A stretch of 64,000 nt of DNA from Patella vulgata (Eukaryota > Mollusca > Gastropoda > Patellidae): contig NC_065881.2 of NCBI RefSeq assembly GCF_932274485.2, forward strand, positions 64,738,702 to 64,802,701, in the 5' to 3' direction. This document shows positions 50,101 to 60,784 of the stretch, piece after piece. The number at the start of each line of letters is the position of its first letter. The first letter of the stretch is position 1. Both the position numbers and the translations under genes were made by a program. The notes under the pieces were generated by a model. It saw only the letters and a list, made by a program, of their open reading frames with translations, ran no database searches and was not told the origin of the DNA.

Positions 50101-53100
50101 ATATATATATATTTAATTTACAGGTAGCTGGTCTTGTTTCCATGAAAGATGACTGTAAACATCATTTCCATCTGAAAAATAAACAAATTTATACAAAACT
50201 TATCAAAAGATTTGGGTAAGTGAATGAGATCTAATTCTGAAAACATGTCTTTTTGGTTTTTCCTGAATAATTTTTTGTGGGGTTGGAGAGGAGTTCAATA
50301 TCGACAACTTTGATTTTTTTTTTTTTATTGCAAAACACATGTTTAAAAATAACAATATTGGTGGTTATTTTGAACAGATATGAGATTATTCATAAACTAA
50401 CACCAGAAAATGTACATAAAGTACTGGTCAATATCCGTAAAAGATTAGAAAGAGAGAAGAGAAATCAGTTAGCTAATGAAAACGGTGACTCAGATGCTGA
50501 AGATGATGACGATGATGATGACATGCCTACAAAATCAAAACCCGAAACGTAAGTTAGATTGATTTAAAAATATTAAACATGTGCAACATAAAGAATATTC
50601 CATATAATTACAATTGTGTTATATGTTTAATAGATTATATATTTCACATGTATGTTTTATTAAGTATTTATTGAAATACTTACATGTAATAAAACATGTT
50701 GAAATATTTACCTGTAATAAAACATGCATGAGAAATATCTAATCCGTTAAAACACATACAAAAACAGTAATTATGATTTTAAATTCATCTGCCGTCTGCA
50801 GTATTGAAGAGATATAAAACCAAAGTGTACTCTTTTGTATGTACATAAAGAACCCTTGACAGTAGAAATTCAATGAAGAGTATGTCCATCTTTATATATG
50901 AGTCTGGTTAGTACAGAAAAGTAGGCCATTAAACCCCAGTTCAGATTTATATCCAACTGAGACATAAACCCTGGACCTATTGAATTATGTTATTAGCTAG
51001 ATTACTTATTATAGTAATACTTAATAGGTGAGTTAAATTATTCTATTCTTTTTGACTAATCAGTGTAAGAACTTTATTAATGTTTATAGAATTGATGAAT
51101 TATTGAGAGATACAGATTCTGAGTTAGATGATGAACCTGAGGATAGAAAGAAGAAAGAAGTTTCTAAAAGAAAGAAAGGAAAGAAAGCATTTATTCAGGA
51201 GGAAGGAACAGAAATTGTGGATTTCCTGGATCCCTCTGCTAATAAAAAGATTTTTTGTATGTTATTATTTATACTAAAATTATTAATTTAATGTTAAATC
51301 AGCCTTTGTATTTAGAGACACGCAAAATCAACAACTTATAAGAAAGAAAATTTTTTACTTAGCTGATACAATTACTGAAAGGAACAGATGGGCTAGCGAA
51401 ATAAAAAGAGAATTTGATGTGGATGAAATTCTGAAACTATAGTTCAAATATTTAAAATTATTTATACTGGATTTAAGGCATTTATCTCATTTACAATAAA
51501 TGGTCAAACAAACAAGTATATGTGCAAGCATAAAATGTGTAAATATTGACAATTTATTTATACCGGTTTATAGCCTATGGGAACCTACATTAACTATAAA
51601 TGAAATTCGATATTTATAGTTATATTTTACAATTCTATCATTGGTTTAAAAGAGCCTAAATAGTCATATTATTTTCATTATATGTGCGAAACAGTTTGTT
51701 AGAACTGTGTTACAACATTCCACTTTTACAATCCAGGTTCTCACTAGACAGACAACACTCCCGGACCACATTCAGTCCATTTGATTTTTTAATTTTGTTT
51801 ATTTACTTTGTGTGTTGTTTCAGCATCTAAACCCAATAAACAACAAGATAATGGTAGTAGTAAGAGAAGAGAAGAATTATTTAAACGTGGTGGTGATGGA
51901 CGTTTAGTTATAACAACAGAACAAGATGATACAGGTATTATACTTCAATTACTATCCTTGTTACATAGTCTTAACAGTTCTATTGTAATATAAAACAATG
52001 AAAGGAAATGGAGGTTTAAAATCTTGTGCAACACTTTATTTATGTCATATTGTAACTAGCATTTCTATTTTATGGTTACTCGTGCAAGCTGTGGTTTCAA
52101 ATTTTACTGGATAGCTTCGTTTCTGCCTACTGTTTTTTGGAACCAAATTATCATTGTATCTGTTATGTGTATTAGCAGTCTGAACATGAGACTTTGGTGT
52201 TTCATTCCATCCGAACAAGACATAATTTCCTTCATAGCTCAGCAGGCACTATCCCTGACAAATGTAAAACAGGCATAAAAATACCTAAAATTCTTCTGGC
52301 CACAACCAAGGATATTTTTATTTTGAGTCTAGTGTCCTAAAACTCCCTAAAATACAAGAATTAGTTATAACATTTTGGTGACAGTATTAAAAACTTTAGA
52401 ATAATGCATAATAGCTGTGTGTATTAAGTGTGAAATCTGTATAATCAATTTATAATATTATAGGAGAAAAAATTGAGTCGGACATGGAAGATGATTTAGA
52501 AGATATTATGGCATCTATGGATGGAAAACGAAAGGTATTAATCAAGTTATTTTCCATTTACTAAATTTTAAGTTTTGTTATTCATGTATATTCCATTTGA
52601 TATATTTATTTTCATAACTTCATATGATCATACCCATATTTTATTAAAAATGTAATTATTTTCCTTTTTGTCTTCAGAAAATTAGAAAGCGTGTGTTTGA
52701 TGAACTGGATTCTGATGATGATGATGGATCTATTGTAAATAAAAAATATAAAGGTTAAACTTTCTACACTAGTCCACACAATTTCTAGCATATCTATTGA
52801 ACCACTTACTTCTTTAAAAGTGTTCTTTAGATAGTAATTTAGATTATGGATAAAAATGAAATATCGTTCAGGTGTTAGCTAAAAATATAATAGAAAAAAG
52901 ATGGTAGCATGAAATCTAAAAAAATAATCATTGGGTGGTCATAACTGCTGTTAAGATTTATCAATTTGAATAATTTTTTGTACAAGTATGTTTAAGACTG
53001 TGTATTGTTTAAAAGTCTATAGTTTGTTTTAATTGTATGAGTTGTTTATATATTATATAGCTGGTGGTAAAGGTATCCATAGACAATTAGATAAAACTAA

Positions 53101-54405
53101 ACAACACAAAGATACAAATCAATATGGAGCTGAATATAAATCTAAGGTAAATATTATTGTCCATAATTCATAGTAGATTTAATTTATTCTAAGACACAGA
53201 AACAAGAGCTTTGAGATAATGATCAGCCACTGCCCAGTCTCAGTTAAAACAGGGTTGCCAAGAAAATAAGTTTAATTGATTTTGAATAATTTTATATTTT
53301 GTAAATAACCTAAAACTCGCTTAATTACAAAAAGCCATGCACTGGTCTACTTAAAATGAAGTACATCTTGCGCAAGTGTTCTTAGAATTCATAGAAAATC
53401 ACTAGACAACTTTATTACCTTTAAACTGAGAGAGTCTCAATGATGGCTCAGCAGATATATAATCCATGTAACTGTACAAACAAATCACATCAAATCAAAA
53501 ATTATGTTTTTACGAAGCAGCTAAATACTTAGGTCTTTTAAAGTTGTTTAGCTAAAAGGTATGTTTAAAAAAAACTACGGTATATATTAAGCTAAACCAT
53601 AATAAAGGATTGGGTATGATAAGATACATTTTATTGCATAAAAATGTCCATGGGGAGCAGCATATAATTACATAAATTACATTAATACAGTACAACAAAT
53701 ATATATGAAACATTCAATCAAGAGTATACATTAAACTTGTGCAATGTGTAATACGATTGAATAGCAAGGGGGATAACAGGCCTATGTGTGTTTCTTTAGT
53801 TTCAGAGTCAGAATGCATTCAATAGCTTATATTAACTGTATATTATATTATTACAGAAAGCTGGCGGTGATGTAAAGAAAAAGGGTAAACCAGATCCCTA
53901 CGCTTACGTTCCATTCGACTTTAAACGTCTAAATAAAAGGTATTTTAATCATATAATGTTGAAAGTAATGTAAAACTTAGAATTTATTCTGAATGCTGCA
54001 ATATCGACTCACAAAGAGTTTTTAAATATAGTGATTATTTTTGTCATAATCTGATATTGGTATTGGTAAGAGATTGGTATTGGTAAGTGTATACTGTATA
54101 TATAATGTATGTAACAAAACAGAACTCTCTTATTTTGAAGGGGGTCGCAGTGGTAAGATGGTGGCTCGCTAGGCTGTAGGTCGGGTGTTCGATCCGTGCA
54201 TTGGCCGAGAAAGTTCATCCAGATTTTCTGGCATGGCTCCCCCTTGTCAGCCCAGATCGCCAGTTCGGAACAGAACAGTAGGACCTTAAACCCCATTTCA
54301 CTTCTTTTTTTCAGAAAACAAGCTAAATTAAAGGGTCAGTTTAAAGGATTTGTTAAAGGTGCAAAGAAAGGAGCGTTAAAGGGCAGTAAGAAAAGAAGAC
54401 AGTAA
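35154..54405 (+). CDS. RRP12: RRP12-like ribosome biogenesis protein (complete, 34 exons)
   Basis: Exons: 35154-35304, 36396-36604, 38317-38400, 38949-39025, 39279-39384, 40608-40724, 40982-41120, 41367-41494, 41870-41968, 42222-42313, 42471-42582, 43034-43213, 44668-44703, 44852-44994, 45280-45401, 45707-45822, 46040-46151, 46568-46719, 47393-47460, 47673-47766, 47891-48049, 48316-48396, 48666-48777, 49312-49419, 49614-49771, 50124-50215, 50378-50548, 51090-51256, 51824-51934, 52464-52534, 52678-52753, 53061-53146, 53857-53939, 54315-54405. All phases join and give 1300 residues, close to the roughly 1300 expected for the family. The start [12 protein letters not shown] with [20 protein letters not shown] is the RRP12 N-terminus. 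HEAT-repeat text follows ([49 protein letters not shown]). The C-terminus is acidic ([13 protein letters not shown]) and then basic ([20 protein letters not shown]), with conserved [19 protein letters not shown]12 is a nucleolar/nuclear HEAT-repeat factor needed for maturation and export of pre-ribosomal subunits. The intron after 36604 begins GC, not GT (AGAG|GCAAGT). Confidence 0.96.
35534..35664 (+). repeat. 131-bp exact duplicate, copy 1
   Basis: It starts TGTCTTGGATCGGACGATAT and ends TTATTTTTCACCTTGA. As far as I can read, it is identical base for base to 36736-36866. It lies in RRP12 intron 1, and the flanks of the two copies are unrelated. It contains CGGACGATATCCG, a near-palindrome. 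Confidence 0.92.
36736..36866 (+). repeat. 131-bp exact duplicate, copy 2
   Basis: Same sequence and orientation as 35534-35664, 1202 bp downstream, in RRP12 intron 2. The lack of any visible difference points to a recent copying event or gene conversion. Confidence 0.92.
37197..38072. mobile_element. hAT non-autonomous element with exact 8-bp duplication
   Basis: The left end TAGAGTTGGGCGATAT and the right end ATATCGCCCAGCTCTA are inverted repeats with one mismatch. TTAATCAT flanks both sides exactly (37189-37196 and 38073-38080). TAGAG(C/T)TGGGCGATA ends and 8-bp duplications are typical of hAT elements. The 876-bp interior has no long frame. It lies in the GC-AG intron of RRP12. Confidence 0.93.
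39398..40002. mobile_element. Internally repeated TIR element, degenerate copy
   Basis: It begins about 14 bp past an RRP12 exon with ATCCACATTTTCATGTTGAT and contains repeated monomers of about 170 bp (AGGTCACAATTTTTATC, GATCTTGGTTCCTTTC, AATGGCCGCTCCCTGT). It ends near TTTAGCTTGTTCTATCCATC and ACAAAATTTTAGCG. The better copy is 43571-44199. Confidence 0.75.
40311..40555 (-). mobile_element. SINE family A copy, minus orientation, next to an RRP12 exon
   Basis: Plus-strand text: AGAAATGGGGTTTAACATCC, ACTAGGTCATTTCGGGACTA, TTTCAATAATTTGCTTG and GCTAACCATTCAGCCATCCA. Its end lies about 52 bp before the exon at 40608, so it must leave the branch site and polypyrimidine tract free. Confidence 0.9.
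43274..43422. mobile_element. Small foldback element (149 bp)
   Basis: The left arm CCTGCTCAACAGTAG, continuing to AGTGAAGATTTATTAAATG, is answered by CATTTAATAAATCTTCAATG and then CTACTGTTGAGCGGGG. The middle holds GTTTCGGGTTGTGATACCCT. It has no coding frame and lies in RRP12 intron 12, 60 bp after the exon. Confidence 0.8.
43571..44199. mobile_element. Internally repeated TIR element, better copy
   Basis: GCCCACATTTTC (43573-43584) and GAAAATGTGGGC (44186-44197) are perfect inverted ends, and the left end is followed by its own local palindrome (ATGTGGACGT). Inside, a monomer of about 170-200 bp recurs about three times (GTGGACCCTATAGAGGTCAC, TTGAAACTTG, GATCTTGGTTCCTTTCGATA). There is no transposase. 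It lies in RRP12 intron 12. Confidence 0.85.
46850..47000 (+). mobile_element. SINE family A 3' fragment
   Basis: ACCGAGTGGGTTTTCTCCAG, TTTCCTCTTATTGCTAGTGA, TGTGCGCAATAAAATAA and ATGATCTAGTTTGTGTTCAT are mutated family A tail segments. It lies in the RRP12 intron between 46719 and 47393. Confidence 0.65.
47110..47330. mobile_element. GCATTATGCAAGA-type MITE, inverted and shortened copy
   Basis: TGAAAGAGCTAAATCTTCCT, ATTGCAGGTCTGTCTTTAGG and CCTGAAATGTTATCTAAATT at the left match the inverse of the right half of 13002-13376. The far end reads CTAATCTTTCATAATGCCCC. The centre is deleted. It is intronic in RRP12. Confidence 0.75.
48543..48665 (+). repeat. Degenerate tandem copies of an RRP12 exon border
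   Basis: The stretch before the exon at 48666 contains one clear and one partial earlier copy of its start. The clear copy at 48606 reads GATATATTATGTATTAGAGC and AGATTAGCAGAATATAGTTTA after its own TTTCAG acceptor. The partial one near 48550 reads ATATATTATGTACTAGAGCT. The real exon reads GCTATATTATGTACTAAAGA, with AGAGCTAGATCAGCAGCCTA. The upstream copies lack the middle of the exon and do not keep the RRP12 protein text. Confidence 0.75.
48936..49239. mobile_element. hAT MITE (304 bp) with exact 8-bp duplication
   Basis: GTGTAAAA flanks both sides exactly (48928-48935 and 49240-49247). Ends CAGAGATCCCCA and the inverse of the right end AAGACGTCCCCA are related, and internal GGGCCAC and GGCCC blocks near the ends are familiar from hAT elements. 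It lies in RRP12 intron 23. Confidence 0.92.
50855..50945 (+). mobile_element. SINE family B 3' fragment, decayed
   Basis: CCCTTGACAGTAGAAATTCA and ACAGAAAAGTAGGCCATTAA followed by ACCCCAGTTCA resemble the family B tail with an internal deletion. It is intronic in RRP12. Confidence 0.55.
51304..51442 (+). other. Unassigned coding-like fragment inside an RRP12 intron
   Basis: One frame reads [17 protein letters not shown], then [20 protein letters not shown] and [10 protein letters not shown] before a TAG stop. The balanced, charged composition looks like the C-terminal end of a protein rather than random AT-rich intron. It is not part of RRP12: the flanking exons 51090-51256 and 51824-51934 join in phase without it. 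It could be an alternative last exon, a processed-gene scrap or chance. Confidence 0.35.
54139..54301 (+). mobile_element. SINE family B copy with large internal deletion
   Basis: Head (GGGTCGCAGTGGTAAGATGG, CTCGCTAGGCTGTAGGTCGG, GTGTTCGATCCGTGC) and core (GCCGAGAAAGTTCATCCAGA) run straight into the extreme tail (AGCCCAGATCG, GAACAGAACAGTAGGACCTT, AAACCCCATTTCA). It lies in the last RRP12 intron and ends 13 bp before the last exon, so its tail abuts the CTTTTTTTCAG acceptor. Confidence 0.9.
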
Positions 54406-54515
54406 TTGTTTGTTGAAGTCATTGTATATTAATGTAAAACAACATATTTAAATGTCAATTTGTCTTCACAATTGAGGTTAAACTTCCATTTGTTAATGGA
54501 CGGTGTTTTCCTTAT

Positions 54516-54521
54516 AATAAA
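54516..54521 (+). promoter_or_regulatory. Candidate poly(A) signal AATAAA of RRP12
   Basis: AATAAA lies 111 bp past the RRP12 TAA stop codon. Confidence 0.5.
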
Positions 54522-57180
54522 AATAATAGGGGTTATTGTAAGTAGTTGTCAGTAAAGGGAGGTAACTCGTACCTGGACACCCGAAGGCCATATTATCTCC
54601 CCTTAGACCACATACCTTGTGGCCTGGTTGGAGAGTAACAGGAAATATTTTCTGCCACAACAATGTAACTACATTACCTGAATATATTGATCAATCTGTC
54701 CATTCATTATTTCTTTCAGATGCATTAGGACTAGATTTTTGTGAGAATGTTAGATAAATTTGATGTAAAAATTGGTTTTGAACGGTTGTTTCATATACAA
54801 ATAAGATTTGTTAATTTTTCCTTTCATTATTCTTTGGGATTTTTAAATTTGTATTTCTACATACCATAAGAATCATAAATTGATTAATTGTATAGGTATT
54901 TAGTGATATCAACTAAAATATCTCCTTGAACATATCAAGGAAACATTGCTTCAACTAACTGTCTCATAAGATTGTTTAGATAGTAGGAAATATATTCTAA
55001 TGGCCTTAAAAAACAATATTATCTACTATAAATGGATATCACTAATGGCTGAACTGTTCTAATTTGAAACTCCAACCACATTTCACCATATGAATATAAT
55101 GTACACCCAAAGGATGATAAACACTCTGTGGAATCAATTTGAATGTAAATAAATCAGGACACAGAATGTGTATATTATTCTGTACATGTATTTACAAATA
55201 ACCAAGAAGGAAGAAAAGTGAATATTCCAGCAAACCCCTTATCAGAAATTGGTTGTTTTTCTTGCTTGGTGATGTTTAGATACTATAATATAACTAAAGC
55301 ACAAGTTTATACTTTCTCCACATTAAGCATGTTAATATATTTGGAATCAGGAAAGTACCATATTAAATACACTATAATGTCTTGTGATTTTTTTCTTTTG
55401 AGATCAGATTATGGTGAAGTTAAACATAAATTAAAGAAGAATATTTGTTTTTGTACAGTGTAAAGTTGACTATGGTTAAATATATATTAAATCACCTTGA
55501 ATTATTCATTTCAGTCTTCTAGGTTTTGTTATTTCATATGATTTTGTCTGACTGAAAGGAAGTACTCTTGACATTTTATCACAGCAAATTTATTGGATGC
55601 CGATCTGACGATCTTGTCAGATCGACTGGGGTTCTATGCCATTGTATAATTTATGGTGGTATGTCAGGCAAAACTCAGCCTACATGTGATATCTCAATGG
55701 CCTCATTTATACTGGGAGTCACTATAGGTATATATTACTTCAATCATCATCAGAACAATTGAAATTGCTAAAGGAAGGGCTCTATAAAAGATTTAGCAAA
55801 CCATGAATTTCTAGTTTATCATCCACATGGGGAGGTTGTTGAATGTTGAAATCAACATACGGCTAAATCATTGGAAGTTCGCTGCTGTAATATAGAATCT
55901 GTTGTAACCACTAACATCGAAACCAAGAGATCATCGAACCCACAGTTTACAATCTAATTAATTCCCTCCTTAGTCATTATATATGTTTAAATTAACACCC
56001 ACTAGAAGTTGGGCGATCTAAACAAATACATTTGATACCGATCTGCCAATTTATCGCTAATAAATACCCGTTTTGTTTTATTATTTCGTAAAGGTTTATA
56101 GCATACAGTAATTTTTCAAAATTTATCGGACGCTCGTGATCAATGCATTATTGATCCCAGCACATCATTTTTTGGATTTTCAATAATTAGCCTAGTCCTT
56201 ATTAATGTGATACATAAAGTGTCTCATTTTTCCGGTTGCGCCCCCTCGGTACAAGAATTTCTGGATCCGCGCTTTTAGATCCAATATGTGCAATAAAGGG
56301 TAATCCATAAATGAATCAATATCTTTATAAACACGTTTTATAAATAGTTGTGAAGAAAAGTAGTCAATTAAAAAGAATTAATGATATTTCCATGTTAAAT
56401 ATTATTATTGCACAAAAAATCACAAGTTTTACTATGCGTCATACAAAATTACAAATGGTACTTCAGTTAAATGGACGTGAGAAGAAGGTCATATAATATG
56501 TAGTCTATGTTCAAGGGGCGATTTCATTTTAAACGATTATCTTTTCCATCTAAATTTTAAAACACCAGGCACAATCGCTCTAAGGACTTGCTGCATGAGA
56601 AAAATTCCATGAAAAGAGGTATACTGCCACCACTGTCGACGTAATCATGTTGAATTCGTTGTAGATCAAATTAGTTACGTCGATCAAAATCCAAATAGAT
56701 TACACAATTGCCGCTGTCACGTATCTTTAATTTCTAACTTGGCAGATTAAATGGCGTGTAGCTCTATTTTTCAGAACATTAAATTATACGAAAATGGGTG
56801 CAAAAGCACATACTAATTTAATATGATTGTACAAAAACAGATTGTAATTTCGAATCAGTCATATTCGGTATACGCGAGCAGTCCAAATTTAACGGCAGTG
56901 TTTGCGCCTGAAAGTCCATTCTGCACGAGATTTTCTTATTATTTTGTCGTTTGTGAATCAGCTTTTTTTGATTACTTCAGCATTGTCTTCTGGAATATGG
57001 ATTCTTTGTTCATTACAAATGGCATTCGAAACCATTATGTCCACGCCGTCATGTACAGATTTCAAAATATTCACTGGGTCTTAAATATTGGATATTAAAA
57101 TTCCATATTTTCACGGCAAGAAAACAACATCAATATTGATTGAAATGAATATTTCGTTCTAATTCGTGTTTTTAATTTCA

Positions 57181-57186
<6 letters not shown>

Positions 57187-57218
<32 letters not shown>
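57187..57218. repeat. (AT)n microsatellite
   Basis: About 15 consecutive AT dinucleotides. Confidence 0.95.
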
Positions 57219-57220
<2 letters not shown>

Positions 57221-57309
57221 ACTTCTTTAAGTTACGCGCTAAATTTGTGGAACTAATATTCCTGTGAGTCAAATAAATGGTTTTGCTTGTGTTGTTTGTT
57301 CTCTTAGAG

Positions 57310-57665
57310 ATGTCTTTATGTAAGAGCTAAATCTGCCTACTGCAGATCTTTGTTTTGGCCTCAAATGTTATAAAAATTATTAATTAGACATTTATTATTC
57401 ACATAACAAGCCCATAATCAACTCTCTAGACTATCATTGGATTGAAACATGATCGCCATTAAATAATTTAATTAAAAATGGATAATCAATAATTATTTCG
57501 TAACTTATCAAATATCTTATCAAAACATCCAATATTCAAACCTTCGCTCAGAAGCAAGTAATTTGACTGAAATTTTCAATATCTTCCTTTTTCATTATCT
57601 ATTTTCAAACTACTAACGTGAATATTGCCAACTCTTTATCTAAATCTTACGTAGTGTATCTTTAA
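57310..57665. mobile_element. GCATTATGCAAGA-type MITE copy, inverted
   Basis: TGTAAGAGCTAAATCTGCCT, ACTGCAGATCTTTGTTTTGG, CCTCAAATGTTATAAAAATT and AGCCCATAATCAACTC at the left correspond to the right half of the family in inverse order. The far end CTTACGTAGTGTATC is a mutated terminus. Confidence 0.75.
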
Positions 57666-57869
57666 GGTATGGTTCTGGGCGGTATCCGTTGTTAGAATAT
57701 GGGAAATATGTGAAATATCTCCTTTAACAAGTCAGGAAACGACAAAAGTTACTTAGTTCAAAGTGAATAATAATATTAATTATCTTTGACTAGTCTACAG
57801 TGTTACATAAAGTATTGGTTTCATAAACAATTTCATCCTTTCGCACCCTACAAAACTACTAATTCTTCT

Positions 57870-58345
57870 TAACGAAAAGATGCTAATTCTGTGTAACGAA
57901 TAGATCCTAATTCTCTGCAACGAAAAGATACTACAAAACGAAAAGATACTATTATTCTATACAACGAAAAGATACTAATTCTATATATACAATGAAAATA
58001 AAAGTCTACATAGCGAAAGAATACTAATTCTGTATAGTTAAATTATGATAATTATAATAACGAAAAGATAATAATTCTATATAGTGAAAGATAAGTATTT
58101 TTAACGAAAGGACAAATTCTTTATAGTGAAAACGAAAAGATACTAATTCTACTTAACGAAAAGATACTAATTCTATATAACGAAAAGATGCTAATTCTAT
58201 ATAACCAAAAGATACTATAAAATGAAAAGATCTTAATTCTACATGACGGAAAGATACTAATTCTATGTAACGAAAAGATACTACCATATTTCTACACAAC
58301 GAAAAGATACTAATTCTATATAACGAAAAGATACTAATTCTATTT
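57870..58345. repeat. 24-bp minisatellite, first block
   Basis: Units of ACGAAAAGATACTAATTCTA plus TATA, with variants, repeat about 20 times. The array is interrupted at 58350 by a SINE and resumes at about 58628. Confidence 0.93.
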
Positions 58346-58349
58346 TATA

Positions 58350-58626
58350 ACGAGAGAGAGAGAAATGGGGTTTAACGTCCACTCGACACAAACTAGGTCA
58401 TTTCGGGACTAACATATGGTTTAATTTTTATTTCAATAATTCGCTTGCGCATAGGGGTCTTTAGCAGTGGGAGGAAACCGGAGGACCCGGAGAAACCCCA
58501 CGAGGCTGGACAGGCGACCCTACTCCTTGTCACGTATAACCGGGGATTCGAAATCACGCCAGTCGACTCAATGACAGACTTTATGATACAACGCGCGCAC
58601 GCTAACCATACAGCCATCCAACCTCC
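58350..58626 (-). mobile_element. SINE family A, full-length copy inside the minisatellite
   Basis: Read on the minus strand: A box TGGCTGTATGGTTAGCGTGC, CAAAGTCTGTCATTGAGTCG-like core, B box GATTTCGAATCCCCGG, CCTCGTGGGGTTTCTCCGGG, TAGTCCCGAAATGACCTAGT, GGACGTTAAACCCCATTTCT and a CTCTCTCTCT tail. Minisatellite units (CGAAAAGATACTAATTCTAT and AACGAATAGATACTAATTCT) flank both sides, so the SINE landed in a pre-existing array. Confidence 0.95.
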
Positions 58627-58627
58627 C

Positions 58628-58860
58628 ATTTTCTAACGAATAGATACTAATTCTATACATACAATGAAAATAAAAGTCTACTTAACGAAGTGATTCTAAT
58701 TCTATGTAATGAAATTATAATATGTCTGAATAATGAAAACATAATAATTCTATATAGTGAAAAACAATAAGCCTTTTTAACGAAAGGACAAATTCTTTAT
58801 AGTGAAAAAATAATAAGTCTACATAACGAAAAGCTAATAGTAGAAAAACAATAAGTCTAT
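58628..58860. repeat. 24-bp minisatellite, second block, more diverged
   Basis: Units such as AACGAATAGATACTAATTCT and AACGAAAAGCTAATAG continue the array beyond the SINE with more variation (AATAATTCTATATAGTGAAA variants). Confidence 0.85.
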
Positions 58861-58931
58861 ATAAGTGTATATCGGGAAGGTAGAAGGTAGTAAGTTCTGC
58901 CGTTCGAACTGAAACAACTCGACCTTCTTGA

Positions 58932-59214
58932 AGGGGGGTTGGATGGCTGAATGGTTAGCGTGCGCGCGCTGTATCATAAAGTCTGTCATTGAGTCGACTG
59001 GCGTGGTTTCGAATCCCCGGTTGTACGTGGCAAGGAGTAGGGTCGCCTGTCCAACCTCGTGGGTTTTCTCCGGGTCCTCCGGTTTCCTCCCACTGCTAAA
59101 GACCCCTACGCGCAAGCGAATTATGTAAATAAAATTAAACCATATGTTAGTCCCGAAATGACCTAGTTTGTGTCGGGTGGACGTTAAACCCCATTTCTCT
59201 CTCTCTCTCTCTCT
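58932..59214 (+). mobile_element. SINE family A, full-length reference copy
   Basis: The tRNA-like head has A box TGGCTGAATGGTTAGCGTGC and B box GGTTTCGAATCCCCGG. The body contains GTACGTGGCAAGGAGTAGGG, CCTCGTGGGTTTTCTCCGGG, CCTCCCACTGCTAAAGACCC and GTTAGTCCCGAAATGACCTA. The 3' end is GGACGTTAAACCCCATTTCT followed by (CT)n. It is the inverse partner of 58350-58626, about 305 bp away. Confidence 0.95.
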
Positions 59215-60283
59215 CGACCTTTTTGATCAGTCGTGGTTGACCACTATATTTGTCTTATGTTATTTTACTAATAGAATAAACAAACTGACTGCAGTGATAA
59301 AGCCATCAGAATTGGTGTACTTTATATTGCATGGTTATATTAAAAATACATTTTCTATCGTATGCAGGTGCGGTTCACAATTTTGTCAGAGGTATTGTGC
59401 CTGCTGGGATGGCCGTTAACATGTTATCTATAGTCTGTGCAATAAGGGTAACCGAAAACTCTGGAAATATGTCTGATAAAAATGACAAATGTAAATCAAG
59501 GAATGAGATGATCACGCACCTAACCCCTGAATGCACTATTTGATTTTACCTGGCGGTTTGATAATGTGAGATATTCCAGCTTAATTATCGATTTTCAGGT
59601 AATATATTTTTAGAACAATTACTGCAATAGCACCAGGGATTCTTTACTGAAATTTGCGGGAATATACTTTCGTCTATTAATAAGTATTTGTTTCAATATG
59701 ACTAACGGGTACAATACAAAATATATAAAACCCTTCAACATGTTTCTTACACAAATTAAAATATCGCCCAAAGATGGACAGCAGTTTGAAATTCTTAATT
59801 GCTGGTAAGTTATTACTGTATGTTCGTGTTAAATTATTTAAATTTAAATTTTTAAAAAAATATTTACGTCGTCTATAGAATTTTTTATTCAATAGTTTGG
59901 CAGACAAAGTGATTATATTTATAATGTAGATGTGCTGTCATAAAAAAAAAAAGTATATTCTTAAATTATTCTTCCTATAGTTCAGACGTTCTTCAGCTAA
60001 TATCGCCTTAAACTAGATCACCCATCTCATTCATAATTTTCACAAACGAGTCTGGTACCTAAACTCATGGTGACAGATTCTATACGGTTTTGTATCGCAG
60101 AGGGATAGCGATAATTCGCAAATTCTCTCGAACTGGTCTATAATAATAATAAAGCTGGGCCTTGTCATCGGCTCACATCCTGGTAAAATGTACAAATATA
60201 TCATGTTTTGCCCTTTAAATGAATTGATCTTGCAACCTACATTCACATATAAATATATTCACAGGAATATATTGATAAACCTG

Positions 60284-60603
60284 AAGCCACGGTGGCCAAG
60301 TGGGTAAGAGAAAGTTCATCGGGATTTTCCGGCGTGGTTTTCCCCTTGTCAGTGGTGAATGAGGGCCTGACAAGGACAGCTGTCTAGGCGTTCGGATGGG
60401 AGGAAAAACCGAGGCCCGTGTACACATTGGCTTGCACGTAAAAGATCCTTTGTAGTTGGAAATCGATACGGTATAATAGTAGGCCGTAGCGCCGCGCTAC
60501 CCGGGCAAAATTTCCCCTATAACAGACAGTATGGCATAATGCCCGTCTTCAATAGCGCAGTCGGAGCAGGACAATGGTACGTTAAACCCTATTTCAGTTC
60601 ATT
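60284..60603 (+). mobile_element. SINE family B copy lacking the B-box region
   Basis: GCCACGGTGGCCAAGTGGGT is followed at once by AGAGAAAGTTCATCGGGATT, so the central head part with the B box is deleted. The rest is intact: GGCCTGACAAGGACAGCTGT, GTAAAAGATCCTTTGTAGTT, CTACCCGGGCAAAATTTCCC and a tail TACGTTAAACCCTATTTCAG. Confidence 0.9.
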
Positions 60604-60784
60604 TGAAAATTGATACAAAACCATTTAGTATATTAGTAGTATAGTTATTTCCGTATATCAGACCGAATCAAAGTGAATAAAGTGCACTTTTTACTCACAT
60701 TTGAAAATTATTTTCTTTTCAGTTTTCACCACGATATATTATATTCAATGTAAATATACGTTAAAAGACAATTTTATATATATA

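Larger units (their letters stand above)
54406..57860. other. RRP12 3' flank and AT-rich region without a supported gene
   Basis: The first part is RRP12 3' untranslated and downstream sequence. Open frames of 60-90 codons at 55218-55463, 55568-55762 and 56823-57098 have no recognised domain and no credible splice partners. A MITE relative lies at 57310-57665 and an AT microsatellite at 57187-57218. Nothing else is recognised. Confidence 0.6.

Noticed and set aside
58393-59128. Several 60-90 codon frames repeating the same residues ([17 protein letters not shown])
   Set aside because: They are translations of the family A SINE in both orientations.
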